Part shown: positions 16,565 to 24,661 of the stretch, piece after piece
How positions within the stretch are numbered: the stretch's first letter is position 1
Layout of the letters: every line of letters begins with the position of its first letter
Assembly (NCBI RefSeq): GCF_035987325.1
Contig: NZ_CP108488.1
Location: 1,488,001-1,552,000 of the forward strand
Origin: Streptomyces sp. NBC_01244
GTDB taxonomy: Bacteria; Actinomycetota; Actinomycetes; Streptomycetales; Streptomycetaceae
Direction of reading: 5' to 3'
Length of the DNA: 64,000 nt
Translations under genes and position numbers: made by a program
The notes under the pieces: generated by a model
Told to the model about the DNA's origin: nothing
What the model saw: the letters and a program-made list of their open reading frames with translations, nothing else
The model's database searches: none

Positions 16565-19513
16565 TCACCGGCTGCCGGCCGGCAGTACGGAGAGCCAGTC
16601 GCCCGTGGCGAAGGCGTCGGCGCCGATCACGGTCCGGCCGGTGCGCGGGGCCGCGACGGTGAGCACGCCCTCGGTGCGGCCGGCCGCGAAACGGGGGGCG
16701 CCGACGGTGATGACCACGGCCCGTTTGCCGGTGGCCCGGGGGAACTCCGCCAGGAGCCGCAGGCGCAGGACGGCCTCCTTGCGGTCGACGGCCTGCGGCG
16801 CGTACGGCTCTACGACGGCCAGCGCGCCCGTGCCCGGCTCCCGGGCGGCCGTCGCCAGGGCCGCGCGCAGGGCCGTGATCCGGTCGAGCCCGCCGCCGGC
16901 GAGGGTGGGGCGCGTGGAGCCGAGCGGCAGGAACCGTACGCCGCGGTGCACGAAGGCGGGGCGGTCGGTGCCGGTCAGCGCGAAGTCGACGGCCCGGGTC
17001 CGGGCGGAGGCCGCGCCCGGGGTTGCGGAGGAGGCCGCGGCCGCCCGGGCTCCGGCGGGGTCGACGGCGAACCGCCAGGGCCGGGCGTTCACCCGGGCCG
17101 CCGTGGCCACGATCGGATCAGGTGCCCCGGCCGTACGCACGATCCCGGTCGGCGGCGTCCGCGCCGCCAGGGTGTCCAGCAGCAGCCGCGGGGCGGCGGG
17201 CATGGCCGGAGCCGCGGCCGCGGCTCCGGCGGGGGCCTCGGCACGGGTGACCGCGGGGGCCTCGGCCCTGGCTCCGGCCGGGGCCTTGGCGCGGGTGACC
17301 GCGGGGGCGGTGGCCGCGAGCCGGGTCACGGCGAACGGGCGCTCCGCCATCGCCGGGAGCGGCAGGTCGATCTCCCGCCAGCCGGTCCAGTCCACGGCGG
17401 GGCCGCGCAGGGTGACGGCGGCCCCCTCACCGTCGGTGAGTTCCACCGCGGGCCGGGCCCCGGAGCCGTCGCCGTGGACCCAGAGGGAGAGCGAGCGGGC
17501 CAGTTCGGGGACCCGGAGGGGACGGGGCGGGGTCGCTGCGGCCTTCCCGCCCCCGGCGGGCGGTGCGAGGGCGAGCCCCCGGCCGGGACGGCCCTCCCCG
17601 GGCGCGGCGCCGGCACCGGTCCAGCGGGCGGCATCCTCCAGATCCGCGAGCGGCACGTCCGAAAGGCCCACCCCGAGGGCCAGCCGGGCCGGAGCCATGG
17701 GGGCACCGGAGGCACGGGAGACACCGGAGGTACGGGAGGGAGCCGAGGCGGCCGCCCCGCCCGATGCACCTGAGGTGGGCGAGACGGCCGGGATCCCCCG
17801 TACCGTGGCGCGCAACTCACCCGTCGCGTTCGGGACCCGGGCGGTCACCGTGAATCCGCCGCGCCCGTCTTCGGCCACCTTCCACCGGGAACGGTCGAAG
17901 TCGAGCTCCACGTCCCGAGGTTCGACCACGGCGGCGGCGCCTTGCGCGTCGTGCCCGGTCAGGACGAAGCGCGCGGTCTCCCCTTGCTCCGCGAGCCCGA
18001 TGCGCTCCGGCACGGCGCGGACCCGGGTCAGCGCTCCGAGGACGTCGAGGCGGAGCGCCCCGCTCGCCGATCCGAGGCCTGCCCGCACCTCCACCGAACC
18101 GGGACCCGACGCGCGCAGGACCCCGCTGGAATCGATCCGGCCCCGGCCCTCCGGGAGGGACCACGCCGGAGCCGACGGTTGCCCGGACACCGGCCCGAGG
18201 GATGCGTCGTAGGGGGTGGCCCTGAGGGTCCGGGCGAGGCCGGGGAAGGCGCGCGCGGCCCCGCCGGCGGGCTCGATCCGGTAGCCGGCGGCGCGGCCGG
18301 AGCCGGCCGGGGCGGTCAGGACCAGGCCGTTGGGGACCGGGCGCAGGCGGCCGTCGGACGGGGAGTTCTCCACGGTCAGGGCCGTCTCCCCGGTCAGCGC
18401 GGCGAGCAGGGTCGAGGAGCCGCCGCCGTCCAGGTTGAGGGCCTCGTGGGCGCCGAGCCGGTGCATCAGCCGGCCGAGCGCCGTCAGGGTCAGCCCTCCG
18501 CTGTCGCGCTGGCGACCGTCGACGGTGACCAGGCGGGCCCGGCGTCCGTCGCGGGAGAAGCCGACGGCGGTGCGCGGCGCGGCCGCGTTGTTCGGCTCGC
18601 CGTCGTGGTTCTGCGGGACCCCGGCCACCACGAGCGCCTCCCGGCCGCCGACCGCGCTCGCCGGGAGCGGCCCGCCCCCGGCCGCCACCGGGCGGGCCGC
18701 CACGGCGACCGCGTCCCCGGCGCGCAGGGCGGCGAGTTCGGGCGCGGCCGCGCCTGCCGCGACCAGCAGGGTGGTGCCGGGTTCGGGACGCTCCCGGCGC
18801 GCGGGCCCGCGTACCGCCGCGCGCACGGCCGTGACCCGGCCGTCGCGCAGTTCCACCGCCGGTCCGGACACGGGGAGTCCGTCCGCCGGCCACGCGGCGG
18901 TGTAGGCGGCGAAGCCCTCGGCGGGCGGCCGCGCGGTGTTGAAGCCGGCGAGCGGGCGGACCCGGCCGCCGGGCAAGGTGACGCTCCCGTCGAGGGCGAG
19001 GCGGAGCACCCGGCCCGGCCCGTCAGCGCCGAAGCCGACGGCCTGTCCGGCGCCGGGCGAGGCCGCGTGCAGCAGTCGGCCCGCACCGATGCCGGGGCCG
19101 AGCGGCGCGCCGGTACCCCGGATGTCGAAGAAGTCCCCGTTCACGGCGGCGACCACCCGGCGGCCCGGTCCGGCGGGGTGGCGGGCGGCGGAGTCGGCGA
19201 GGGTGGCGACGCCCCGGCCGCCGAGGTACTCCGCCCGCACACCGGCCCCCTGGCCGGTGCGCGGGCCCGTACCCGTACCCGTGCCCGACAGTTGGACGTC
19301 GAGTTCGTCGATGCGCAGCCACCGGTCGGCTTCGAGCCGGTCGTACGACTCCAGCCGTACCCCGGGGGCGATCTGCCGGGCGGTGCGGGCCGTCTCGATC
19401 CCCTCGCCCTTGCCGCTCCCGGAGGCATGGGCCTGCGGGGGCGCCGGGACCACGAGCACCGCGGTGAGCAGAGCCGGCAGCATGACGGGCAACAGCGGGC
19501 GCAGGGTGGGCAT
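16565..19513 (-). CDS. secreted phosphodiester glycosidase (NAGPA/DUF2233) family protein
   Basis: About 982 residues from ATG 19513 (an upstream GTG 19537 adds eight). Sec signal PVMLPALLTAVLVVPAPPQAHAS. The NAGPA catalytic domain spans roughly 70-400: VVAAVNGDFFDIRGTG near its start, AAPRTAVGFSRDGR, LVTVDGRQ, and ALNLDGGGSSTLL with VPNGLVLT at the end. The family includes the human uncovering enzyme and bacterial exopolysaccharide-cleaving proteins. The remaining ~550 residues look like beta-sandwich (Ig/carbohydrate-binding) modules joined by Ala-rich stretches (AKAPAGARAEAPAVTRAEA). It probably acts on cell-surface glycopolymers. Single gene. Confidence 0.82.
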   Translation of the reverse strand: MPTLRPLLPVMLPALLTAVLVVPAPPQAHASGSGKGEGIETARTARQIAPGVRLESYDRLEADRWLRIDELDVQLSGTGTGTGPRTGQGAGVRAEYLGGRGVATLADSAARHPAGPGRRVVAAVNGDFFDIRGTGAPLGPGIGAGRLLHAASPGAGQAVGFGADGPGRVLRLALDGSVTLPGGRVRPLAGFNTARPPAEGFAAYTAAWPADGLPVSGPAVELRDGRVTAVRAAVRGPARRERPEPGTTLLVAAGAAAPELAALRAGDAVAVAARPVAAGGGPLPASAVGGREALVVAGVPQNHDGEPNNAAAPRTAVGFSRDGRRARLVTVDGRQRDSGGLTLTALGRLMHRLGAHEALNLDGGGSSTLLAALTGETALTVENSPSDGRLRPVPNGLVLTAPAGSGRAAGYRIEPAGGAARAFPGLARTLRATPYDASLGPVSGQPSAPAWSLPEGRGRIDSSGVLRASGPGSVEVRAGLGSASGALRLDVLGALTRVRAVPERIGLAEQGETARFVLTGHDAQGAAAVVEPRDVELDFDRSRWKVAEDGRGGFTVTARVPNATGELRATVRGIPAVSPTSGASGGAAASAPSRTSGVSRASGAPMAPARLALGVGLSDVPLADLEDAARWTGAGAAPGEGRPGRGLALAPPAGGGKAAATPPRPLRVPELARSLSLWVHGDGSGARPAVELTDGEGAAVTLRGPAVDWTGWREIDLPLPAMAERPFAVTRLAATAPAVTRAKAPAGARAEAPAVTRAEAPAGAAAAAPAMPAAPRLLLDTLAARTPPTGIVRTAGAPDPIVATAARVNARPWRFAVDPAGARAAAASSATPGAASARTRAVDFALTGTDRPAFVHRGVRFLPLGSTRPTLAGGGLDRITALRAALATAAREPGTGALAVVEPYAPQAVDRKEAVLRLRLLAEFPRATGKRAVVITVGAPRFAAGRTEGVLTVAAPRTGRTVIGADAFATGDWLSVLPAGSR

Positions 19514-19823
19514 CCAGGCAGGATCATCCAGCTCCACGCATATGAGTGGATGAACACAGCGCGAGTCCGGCGACGTCAGCCATTCGCCCGCACCTGCCCG
19601 CGCTCCACCCCCGCCCCCGCCCCCGCCCCGGGAGGCCGTTCAGGCCACCCCGGGCACCAAGCCGTTCAAAGGTGCGCTCTGACACCTCGGCCCGGCCACG
19701 GAATCGACCGTGACTCGCGGCCTCCGTCCTCGCGGTCCGCTTCGTGCGCGGGCTGACGGCGCGATGCAGATCGCCAGGGGCGCGCAGGGCCCGTACACGG
19801 CCGCATGGCCAACCCGGCGGCGC
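19514..19823. other. intergenic region, no gene seen
   Basis: About 310 bases between two minus-strand genes. It holds the promoter region of the glycosidase gene and a C-rich run at 19605-19630 (CCGCCCCCGCCCC-like). No coding bias, hairpin terminator or RNA gene was recognised. Confidence 0.4.
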
Positions 19824-21962
19824 CTACACCGCGCCGGGCGCGCCGGGCTCCGGGGGCGAAGGGGCGGAGGCCGGTACGGCGAACTCGCACCACACGCACT
19901 TCCCGCCGCCCCGGGGCTCCACGCCCCAGGCGTCCGCGAGGGTGTCGACCAGCATCAGGCCGCGCCCGGACACCGCCCAGTCGTCGGCCTCCCGGCGCCG
20001 CGGCAGGGCGCTGCTGGTGTCCTCCACCTCGATCCGGATCCGGCCCTCCGGGGTCAGCCGCATGCTGACGCCGCCGACTCCGTCCGTGTGGACCAGCGCG
20101 TTGGTCATCAGCTCGTCCGCCGCCAGCTCGATCTCGTCGGCCACGTCCCACGCACCCCACGCCGCGGCGGCCGCCCGGATCAGGTGCCGGGCCATCGCCG
20201 GGGCGTCCGGGTCCCCGGGGGTGAGCCGGTGACGCAGCGGGCCGCCGCCGCGCGGGAGCGGGGTGCCGCGGCGGCGCAGCAGGAGCAGGGCCATGTCGTC
20301 CCCGCCGCCCGAGTCCCCGACCAGGTCGCACAGGACGTCGGCGAGTTCCTCGACGTCCGCCGGCCCGTCCCGGACCGCTTCCATGAGCTCGCGCAGACCG
20401 GTGTCGCCATCCCCGCCGGGCCGTTCGGTCAGACCGTCCGTGCACAGCAGCAGGGTGTCCCCGGGGTGCAGTTCGAGGGTGGTGACCGGGTATCCCGTTC
20501 CGGCGGCGCCGAAGGCGCCCGGGCCGCCGGAGGCACCCGCACCGGCCTCCCCCGGCTCGCGCGCCGGGAGGCCCAGCGGCAAACCGCCCGCAACCTGCAC
20601 CCGGTGGCAGCTGCCGTCGCCGCGCCGCACCACCGGGTCGAGGTGCCCCGCACGGACCATCCGGGCCATGCCGCTGGTGAGGTCGATGTCGGCGTACGTG
20701 CAGGTGGCGAAGCGTTCCGTCTCCAGGTCCCGCAGGAAGGCCGAGGCCCGCTCCATCGCCATGCCGGGCGTGTGCCCCTCGGCGACGTACGCGCGCAGGG
20801 CGATGCGCAGCTGGCCCATGACGGCGGCGGCGTCCGTGTCGTGCCCCTCCACGTCGCCGATCATCACGCCGACCCGGCCCTCGCCGAGCGGGACGACGTC
20901 GTACCAGTCACCGCCGATGTCCCGCCCCATCCGGGCCGCCCGGTACCGTACGGCGATCCGCGCCCCCGCCACCTCCGGAATCCGGCGGGGCAGCATGGCC
21001 TTCTGGAGGCCCTCGGCGAGGTCGTGCTCCTGCTCGAAGAGGATCGCGCGCTGCAGGCTCTGCGCGATGCCGCTGCCGAGCGCCATCAGTACGTTGCGCT
21101 CCTCGGCGTTGAAGTCGCCCTCCCGCGTGTAGAGCAGCCCGAGCGCGCCGACGGGCCTGCCCTGCGCGATCAGGGGCAGATAGACGCCACTGCGGACGGA
21201 TAGCGGCTCGATGTACGGCCACAGGTCCGGGTAGCGCCGCTGGAACTCCTCGCGGGAGCCGAGGAACACCGGCCGCATCGTCCGTACGGCCTCGCTCAGC
21301 GGCAGCGGCGCGTCGATCCGCGTGTACTCGGTCTCCGGTACGTACGCGCCCAGCTGCCCCTCCGCGACCAGGTGGATCCGGCCGCCGTCGACGACGCCGA
21401 GCATGACGCTGACGGCGCCGAGGTGGCCGAGGGCCTCGGGGTCCTTGAGGACGTCGGTGACGTCGTTGACGGTGCGGGCGTGCGCGAGGATCGCCGTCGT
21501 CCGCTCGACGACCCCGGTCATGCGGCGCCGGCCCTCGTCGCGCTCACCGGCCGCGCCGGGCTCGCCGGGGTCGTGGACGGCGTCGCGGAGGATCCCGATG
21601 ATCCGGTACGGGCGCCCGCGCGGGTCCCGCAGGATGCGGCCCTGGACATGGGTCCAGCCCGGCGCCCCGTCCCGGTCGCGGCTGCGCACGTAGGCCCCGT
21701 AGTGAGTGCGGCCGGCCTTCAGCGCCTGCGCGACCCGGGCGTCGAGCCGGGCTTCCTCGCCGGGCGCGAGACGGACCCGCAGTCCGGCGGGCGTGCCCGT
21801 GAACTCCCCGGGGCGCAGGTCGAGGACCTCGAGGGCGGTGGTGTCCAGAAACATCTGCCCGCTGTCGAGGTCCCAGTCGAAGGTGCCCATGTGGTTGAGC
21901 GCGAGGCTCGTGTCCGTCCGGGCAGGCCACTCGACCTGGGGGGTCACTCCCCTTTCGGCCAC
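19824..21962 (-). CDS. PAS-GAF-SpoIIE (PP2C) phosphatase with C-terminal anti-sigma-type kinase
   Basis: 712 residues. Order: PAS domain (~20-125; LNHMGTFDWDLDSGQMFLDT ... WTHVQGRILRDPRGRPYRII), GAF (~150-310; SVMLGVVDGGRIHLVAEGQL ... GVYLPLIAQGRPVGALGLLY), SpoIIE/PP2C phosphatase (~330-560; RDIGGDWYDVVPLGEGRVGV, IGDVEGHDTDAAAVMGQLR, LLLCTDGLTER), then HATPase_c (~590-700; ELAADELMTNALVHTDG, GRGLMLVDTLADAWGV). The phosphatase metal ligands Asp are in GGDWYDV and IGDVEGH. The fusion combines anti-anti-sigma phosphatase and anti-sigma kinase activities and probably tunes a SigF/SigB-like partner-switching pathway. Start GTG 21962; a second GTG five codons on is possible. Confidence 0.92.
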   Translation of the reverse strand: MAERGVTPQVEWPARTDTSLALNHMGTFDWDLDSGQMFLDTTALEVLDLRPGEFTGTPAGLRVRLAPGEEARLDARVAQALKAGRTHYGAYVRSRDRDGAPGWTHVQGRILRDPRGRPYRIIGILRDAVHDPGEPGAAGERDEGRRRMTGVVERTTAILAHARTVNDVTDVLKDPEALGHLGAVSVMLGVVDGGRIHLVAEGQLGAYVPETEYTRIDAPLPLSEAVRTMRPVFLGSREEFQRRYPDLWPYIEPLSVRSGVYLPLIAQGRPVGALGLLYTREGDFNAEERNVLMALGSGIAQSLQRAILFEQEHDLAEGLQKAMLPRRIPEVAGARIAVRYRAARMGRDIGGDWYDVVPLGEGRVGVMIGDVEGHDTDAAAVMGQLRIALRAYVAEGHTPGMAMERASAFLRDLETERFATCTYADIDLTSGMARMVRAGHLDPVVRRGDGSCHRVQVAGGLPLGLPAREPGEAGAGASGGPGAFGAAGTGYPVTTLELHPGDTLLLCTDGLTERPGGDGDTGLRELMEAVRDGPADVEELADVLCDLVGDSGGGDDMALLLLRRRGTPLPRGGGPLRHRLTPGDPDAPAMARHLIRAAAAAWGAWDVADEIELAADELMTNALVHTDGVGGVSMRLTPEGRIRIEVEDTSSALPRRREADDWAVSGRGLMLVDTLADAWGVEPRGGGKCVWCEFAVPASAPSPPEPGAPGAV

Positions 21963-22220
21963 ACCTTCAGGGTCTCACTCTTCGACGGTGCGCGCCGGTC
22001 TGCGGGAGCTTGCCGCGGCGGTACGGGGAGGGTGCGGGTTCGCGGTACGCGGGGGTCGGTTCCGGCGTGTCGGCGGCGCCTCGCAACCCCTTGAGCGCTA
22101 GCGACCGCCCCGGACGCCGAATTCCGGGATGAAAAGGGACCAAAGTCCCGGCCTGTCGTGACTTTCGCTGAATAGGCGACTTGTACGATTTCGCGAAGAT
22201 CGATCCGTTCATGATCATCT

Positions 22221-23594
22221 TTGCTGGCGTCAGGAACCCTCTGGATCGGGGTCGTTGGCGCCCACGGCTGTGTGGGGTGTGGCTTGTCGCAAGCGCCGAA
22301 GACGACCGGAGAACCGGCCGAGGCACCGAAGGGAGGGGTGGAAGGAGCGGGGGAAGGAGTGGGGGAAGCAGGGACGGAAAGGGCGGAGGAAGGGGCGCAG
22401 ACCCCGGGCCGAATATCCACCCCCCGCACCGGCCCCACCCCCCGGAGTCCGGTCCTGCGGCCGTACCGGGACCCGCTCGTCCTCGGCCCGCTCTTCCGCG
22501 ACGAGGAACGGGCAGCCGCCCCCGCCACGGCCACCGACCCCTCCGGCACCCCCGGGCGCCCCCGCGGAGGCAGCGGACCCGCCGAGCCCGAGACCCTCCG
22601 GCAGGCCGCCGTACCCGGGGCGATACCCCGGCCCACCCGACCGGCGATGGCGGCGCCGGCCACCCCGCGGACCCTCCCCGCCGTGCTCGATCCCGAGCTG
22701 ACCGAACGCCCCGCGCGGGCTTGTTCCGGCTGGTGGGCCCTGCTCACCGCCGTGTCGGCCACGGCCTGCGCCGCCGCCCTCCCCCGGTTCGAGGAGATCC
22801 GCCTTTCCGCTTCCCCCACCGAGGTCTGGCCCCTGGCCGTCATCGTGTGCTGCGCGCTCCTCGCGCTCGCCGCGCTCTGCGGACTGCGGCGCGGCCGCGC
22901 CGGCCAGGCCTGGTCGCTGACCCTCTTCGGCCGCTACCGCGGCACGATCCGGCGCACCGGCCTGATCTGGTCGAACCCGCTGCCCCGGCACACCCGCGTC
23001 GACGTACGGCTGCGCCACTGGCGCAGCGAGCCGCTCCGCGCCGTGGACTCCGAGGGCACCGCGCTGCGGTCCGTGGTCCTCGTCGTATGGCGGGTCGGGG
23101 ACACCGCCCGCGCGCTGCTCGCGGTCGACGACCACACCGCGTACCTGAGCGGGCAGGTGGAGTCCGCCACCGCCCGGGTGCTCTCCCGGATGCCCGCCGA
23201 CTCCTTCGGCCCCGAACCGGCCGGACCCGCCGGACCCGCCGGACCCTCCGGACCGGAAACCCTGCGCGACACCGAGGCCGTCGGCGACGAGCTGACCCGG
23301 CTGCTCGCCGCCGAGTGCAAGGCCGTCGGCGTGGAAGTCTTCTCCGCCCGGCCGCTGCACGTCGAGTACGCACCGGAGGTCGCCGCCGCGATGCAGCGCC
23401 GCCGGGTCGCCTCGATCGACGCCCGGCACCGGGACTCCGTCCTCACCTCCGTGCTCGACGCCGTCGACGACACCGTCCACCGGATGTCGGACCGCGGGCT
23501 CGTGAGCCTGGACGACTACGAACGCAAGGCCCTGGTCAAGGACTTGACCGTGGCCTTCTACACGGCGCGCGGCCCTGCCGCCGACGCCCTGTGA
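22221..23594 (+). CDS. SPFH/Band-7 domain membrane protein
   Basis: Up to 457 residues. A long low-complexity Gly/Glu/Pro-rich N-terminus is followed by two membrane helices (WWALLTAVSATACAAALP, WPLAVIVCCALLALAALCGL) and an SPFH domain: GRYRGTIRRTGLIWSNPLPR, RVDVRLRHWRSEPLRAVDSE, LRSVVLVVWRVGDTARALLA, ending in VEVFSARPLHVEYAPEVAAA and QRRRVASIDARH. SPFH proteins form membrane oligomers. The start is uncertain: TTG 22221 and several in-frame GTGs in the purine-rich stretch 22250-22380 are candidates. A Pro-Ala-Gly repeat interrupts the SPFH domain near residue 330. The NlpC/P60 gene follows 29 bp later. Confidence 0.75.
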   Translation: MLASGTLWIGVVGAHGCVGCGLSQAPKTTGEPAEAPKGGVEGAGEGVGEAGTERAEEGAQTPGRISTPRTGPTPRSPVLRPYRDPLVLGPLFRDEERAAAPATATDPSGTPGRPRGGSGPAEPETLRQAAVPGAIPRPTRPAMAAPATPRTLPAVLDPELTERPARACSGWWALLTAVSATACAAALPRFEEIRLSASPTEVWPLAVIVCCALLALAALCGLRRGRAGQAWSLTLFGRYRGTIRRTGLIWSNPLPRHTRVDVRLRHWRSEPLRAVDSEGTALRSVVLVVWRVGDTARALLAVDDHTAYLSGQVESATARVLSRMPADSFGPEPAGPAGPAGPSGPETLRDTEAVGDELTRLLAAECKAVGVEVFSARPLHVEYAPEVAAAMQRRRVASIDARHRDSVLTSVLDAVDDTVHRMSDRGLVSLDDYERKALVKDLTVAFYTARGPAADAL

Positions 23595-23623
23595 AAACAC
23601 CCCCGATGGATAAGGAACCATGC

Positions 23624-24580
23624 ATGCGCACGCCCGAGTTCACCGAAGAAATACCCGACAGCTGTGACTGCACCGGCTGCGCGCGCGGCACGACGGCCAT
23701 GACGGCCGCCGCGGCCCGCCGCCGTCGCTGCACCCTGCGCGGCGCCGTGGTCGCGGCGGTCGGCGCCACCCTGCTGATGGGCACCGGAGTGGGCACCGCG
23801 TCCGCGGAACCGGCCCCGGCGCACGCGGGCTGGGACGGCTCGAAGTACTGGTACAAGGACGCGACCGGCTGGTGGCGCTGGACCCAGCACTACAGCAAGT
23901 ACGTGGCGAACAGCGGCCGTTCCTCCGCCGGGGCCTCCTCTTCCCCTTCGTCTTCCTCGCCCTCCTCCGTACGCACCTCCGAGCCGACTTTCCGCGGCCG
24001 CGCGGGCTGGGACGCGAAGGACCGCGTGTACTGGTACAAGGACGGCACCGGCTGGTGGCGCTGGACCCAGCACAAGGCCAAGTACGAGCGCTTCGCCGGC
24101 GGCTCCGGATCCGGCTCCGGCTCTTCCTCGGGCTCGTCCGGCTCCTCGGGCTCGTCCGGCTCCTCGGGCTCGTCCGGTTCCTCGGGCTCCTCGGGCTCCT
24201 CCGGCACCCCCATTCGCCAGGGCACGGAGGGCGCGATCTCCTTCGCCAACAGCCACCTGGGCGACCCGTACGTCTGGGGCGGCAACGGCCCCCGCGGCTG
24301 GGACTGCTCGGGCCTGGTTCAGGCCGCCTACCGCTCCGCGGGCATCGCCCTCCCCCGCGTCGCCTCCGACCAGTACCGGGCCACCACCCCGATCTCCCGC
24401 TCCGAACTGCGCCGCGGAGACCTGGTGCTCTGGACCTCGAACGGCAGCGTCTCGGGCATCCACCACGTGGCGATCTACCTCGGCGGCGGCAAGTACATCG
24501 AGGCCCCCCGCCCGGGCAAGCAGGTTCGCGTCTCCAGCTTCAGCGCGTACAACCCGAACATGTACGGGCGCGTCCGCTAG
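23624..24580 (+). CDS. secreted NlpC/P60 peptidoglycan hydrolase with WYKD repeats
   Basis: 318 residues from ATG 23624 with AAGGA 7 bases upstream. The N-terminus is unusually long and Cys-containing (DSCDCTGCARG) before a signal peptide (LRGAVVAAVGATLLMGTGVG). Two ~27-residue repeats follow (GWDGSKYWYKDATGWWRWTQ and GWDAKDRVYWYKDGTGWWRW, then TQH), separated by Ser-rich linkers and a (GSS)n stretch. The NlpC/P60 domain is C-terminal: catalytic Cys in GWDCSGLVQAAY, His in GIHHVAIYLG, third residue in YIEAPRPG. It cleaves peptidoglycan stem peptides. The aromatic repeats probably bind cell wall. It lies directly behind the SPFH gene and ends at a strong terminator. Confidence 0.9.
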   Translation: MRTPEFTEEIPDSCDCTGCARGTTAMTAAAARRRRCTLRGAVVAAVGATLLMGTGVGTASAEPAPAHAGWDGSKYWYKDATGWWRWTQHYSKYVANSGRSSAGASSSPSSSSPSSVRTSEPTFRGRAGWDAKDRVYWYKDGTGWWRWTQHKAKYERFAGGSGSGSGSSSGSSGSSGSSGSSGSSGSSGSSGSSGTPIRQGTEGAISFANSHLGDPYVWGGNGPRGWDCSGLVQAAYRSAGIALPRVASDQYRATTPISRSELRRGDLVLWTSNGSVSGIHHVAIYLGGGKYIEAPRPGKQVRVSSFSAYNPNMYGRVR

Positions 24581-24607
24581 CAGCCGCCCGGGCACTACGG
24601 CAGCACC

Positions 24608-24644
24608 AGACCTCCCCGAGGGCCGGCGGCCCTCGGGGAGGTCT
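24608..24644. terminator. strong bidirectional terminator
   Basis: 17-bp perfect stem beginning AGACCTCCCCGAGGGCC, 3-base loop, mirrored arm ending TCT. Lies between the convergent NlpC/P60 gene and the next minus-strand gene. Confidence 0.8.
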
Positions 24645-24661
24645 TCGTGTGGGCGGGGGCC

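Noticed and set aside
22100..22250. Possible riboswitch or small RNA before the SPFH gene
   Set aside because: Only a short GGGAC/GTCCC hairpin is seen; no known riboswitch core could be matched by eye.
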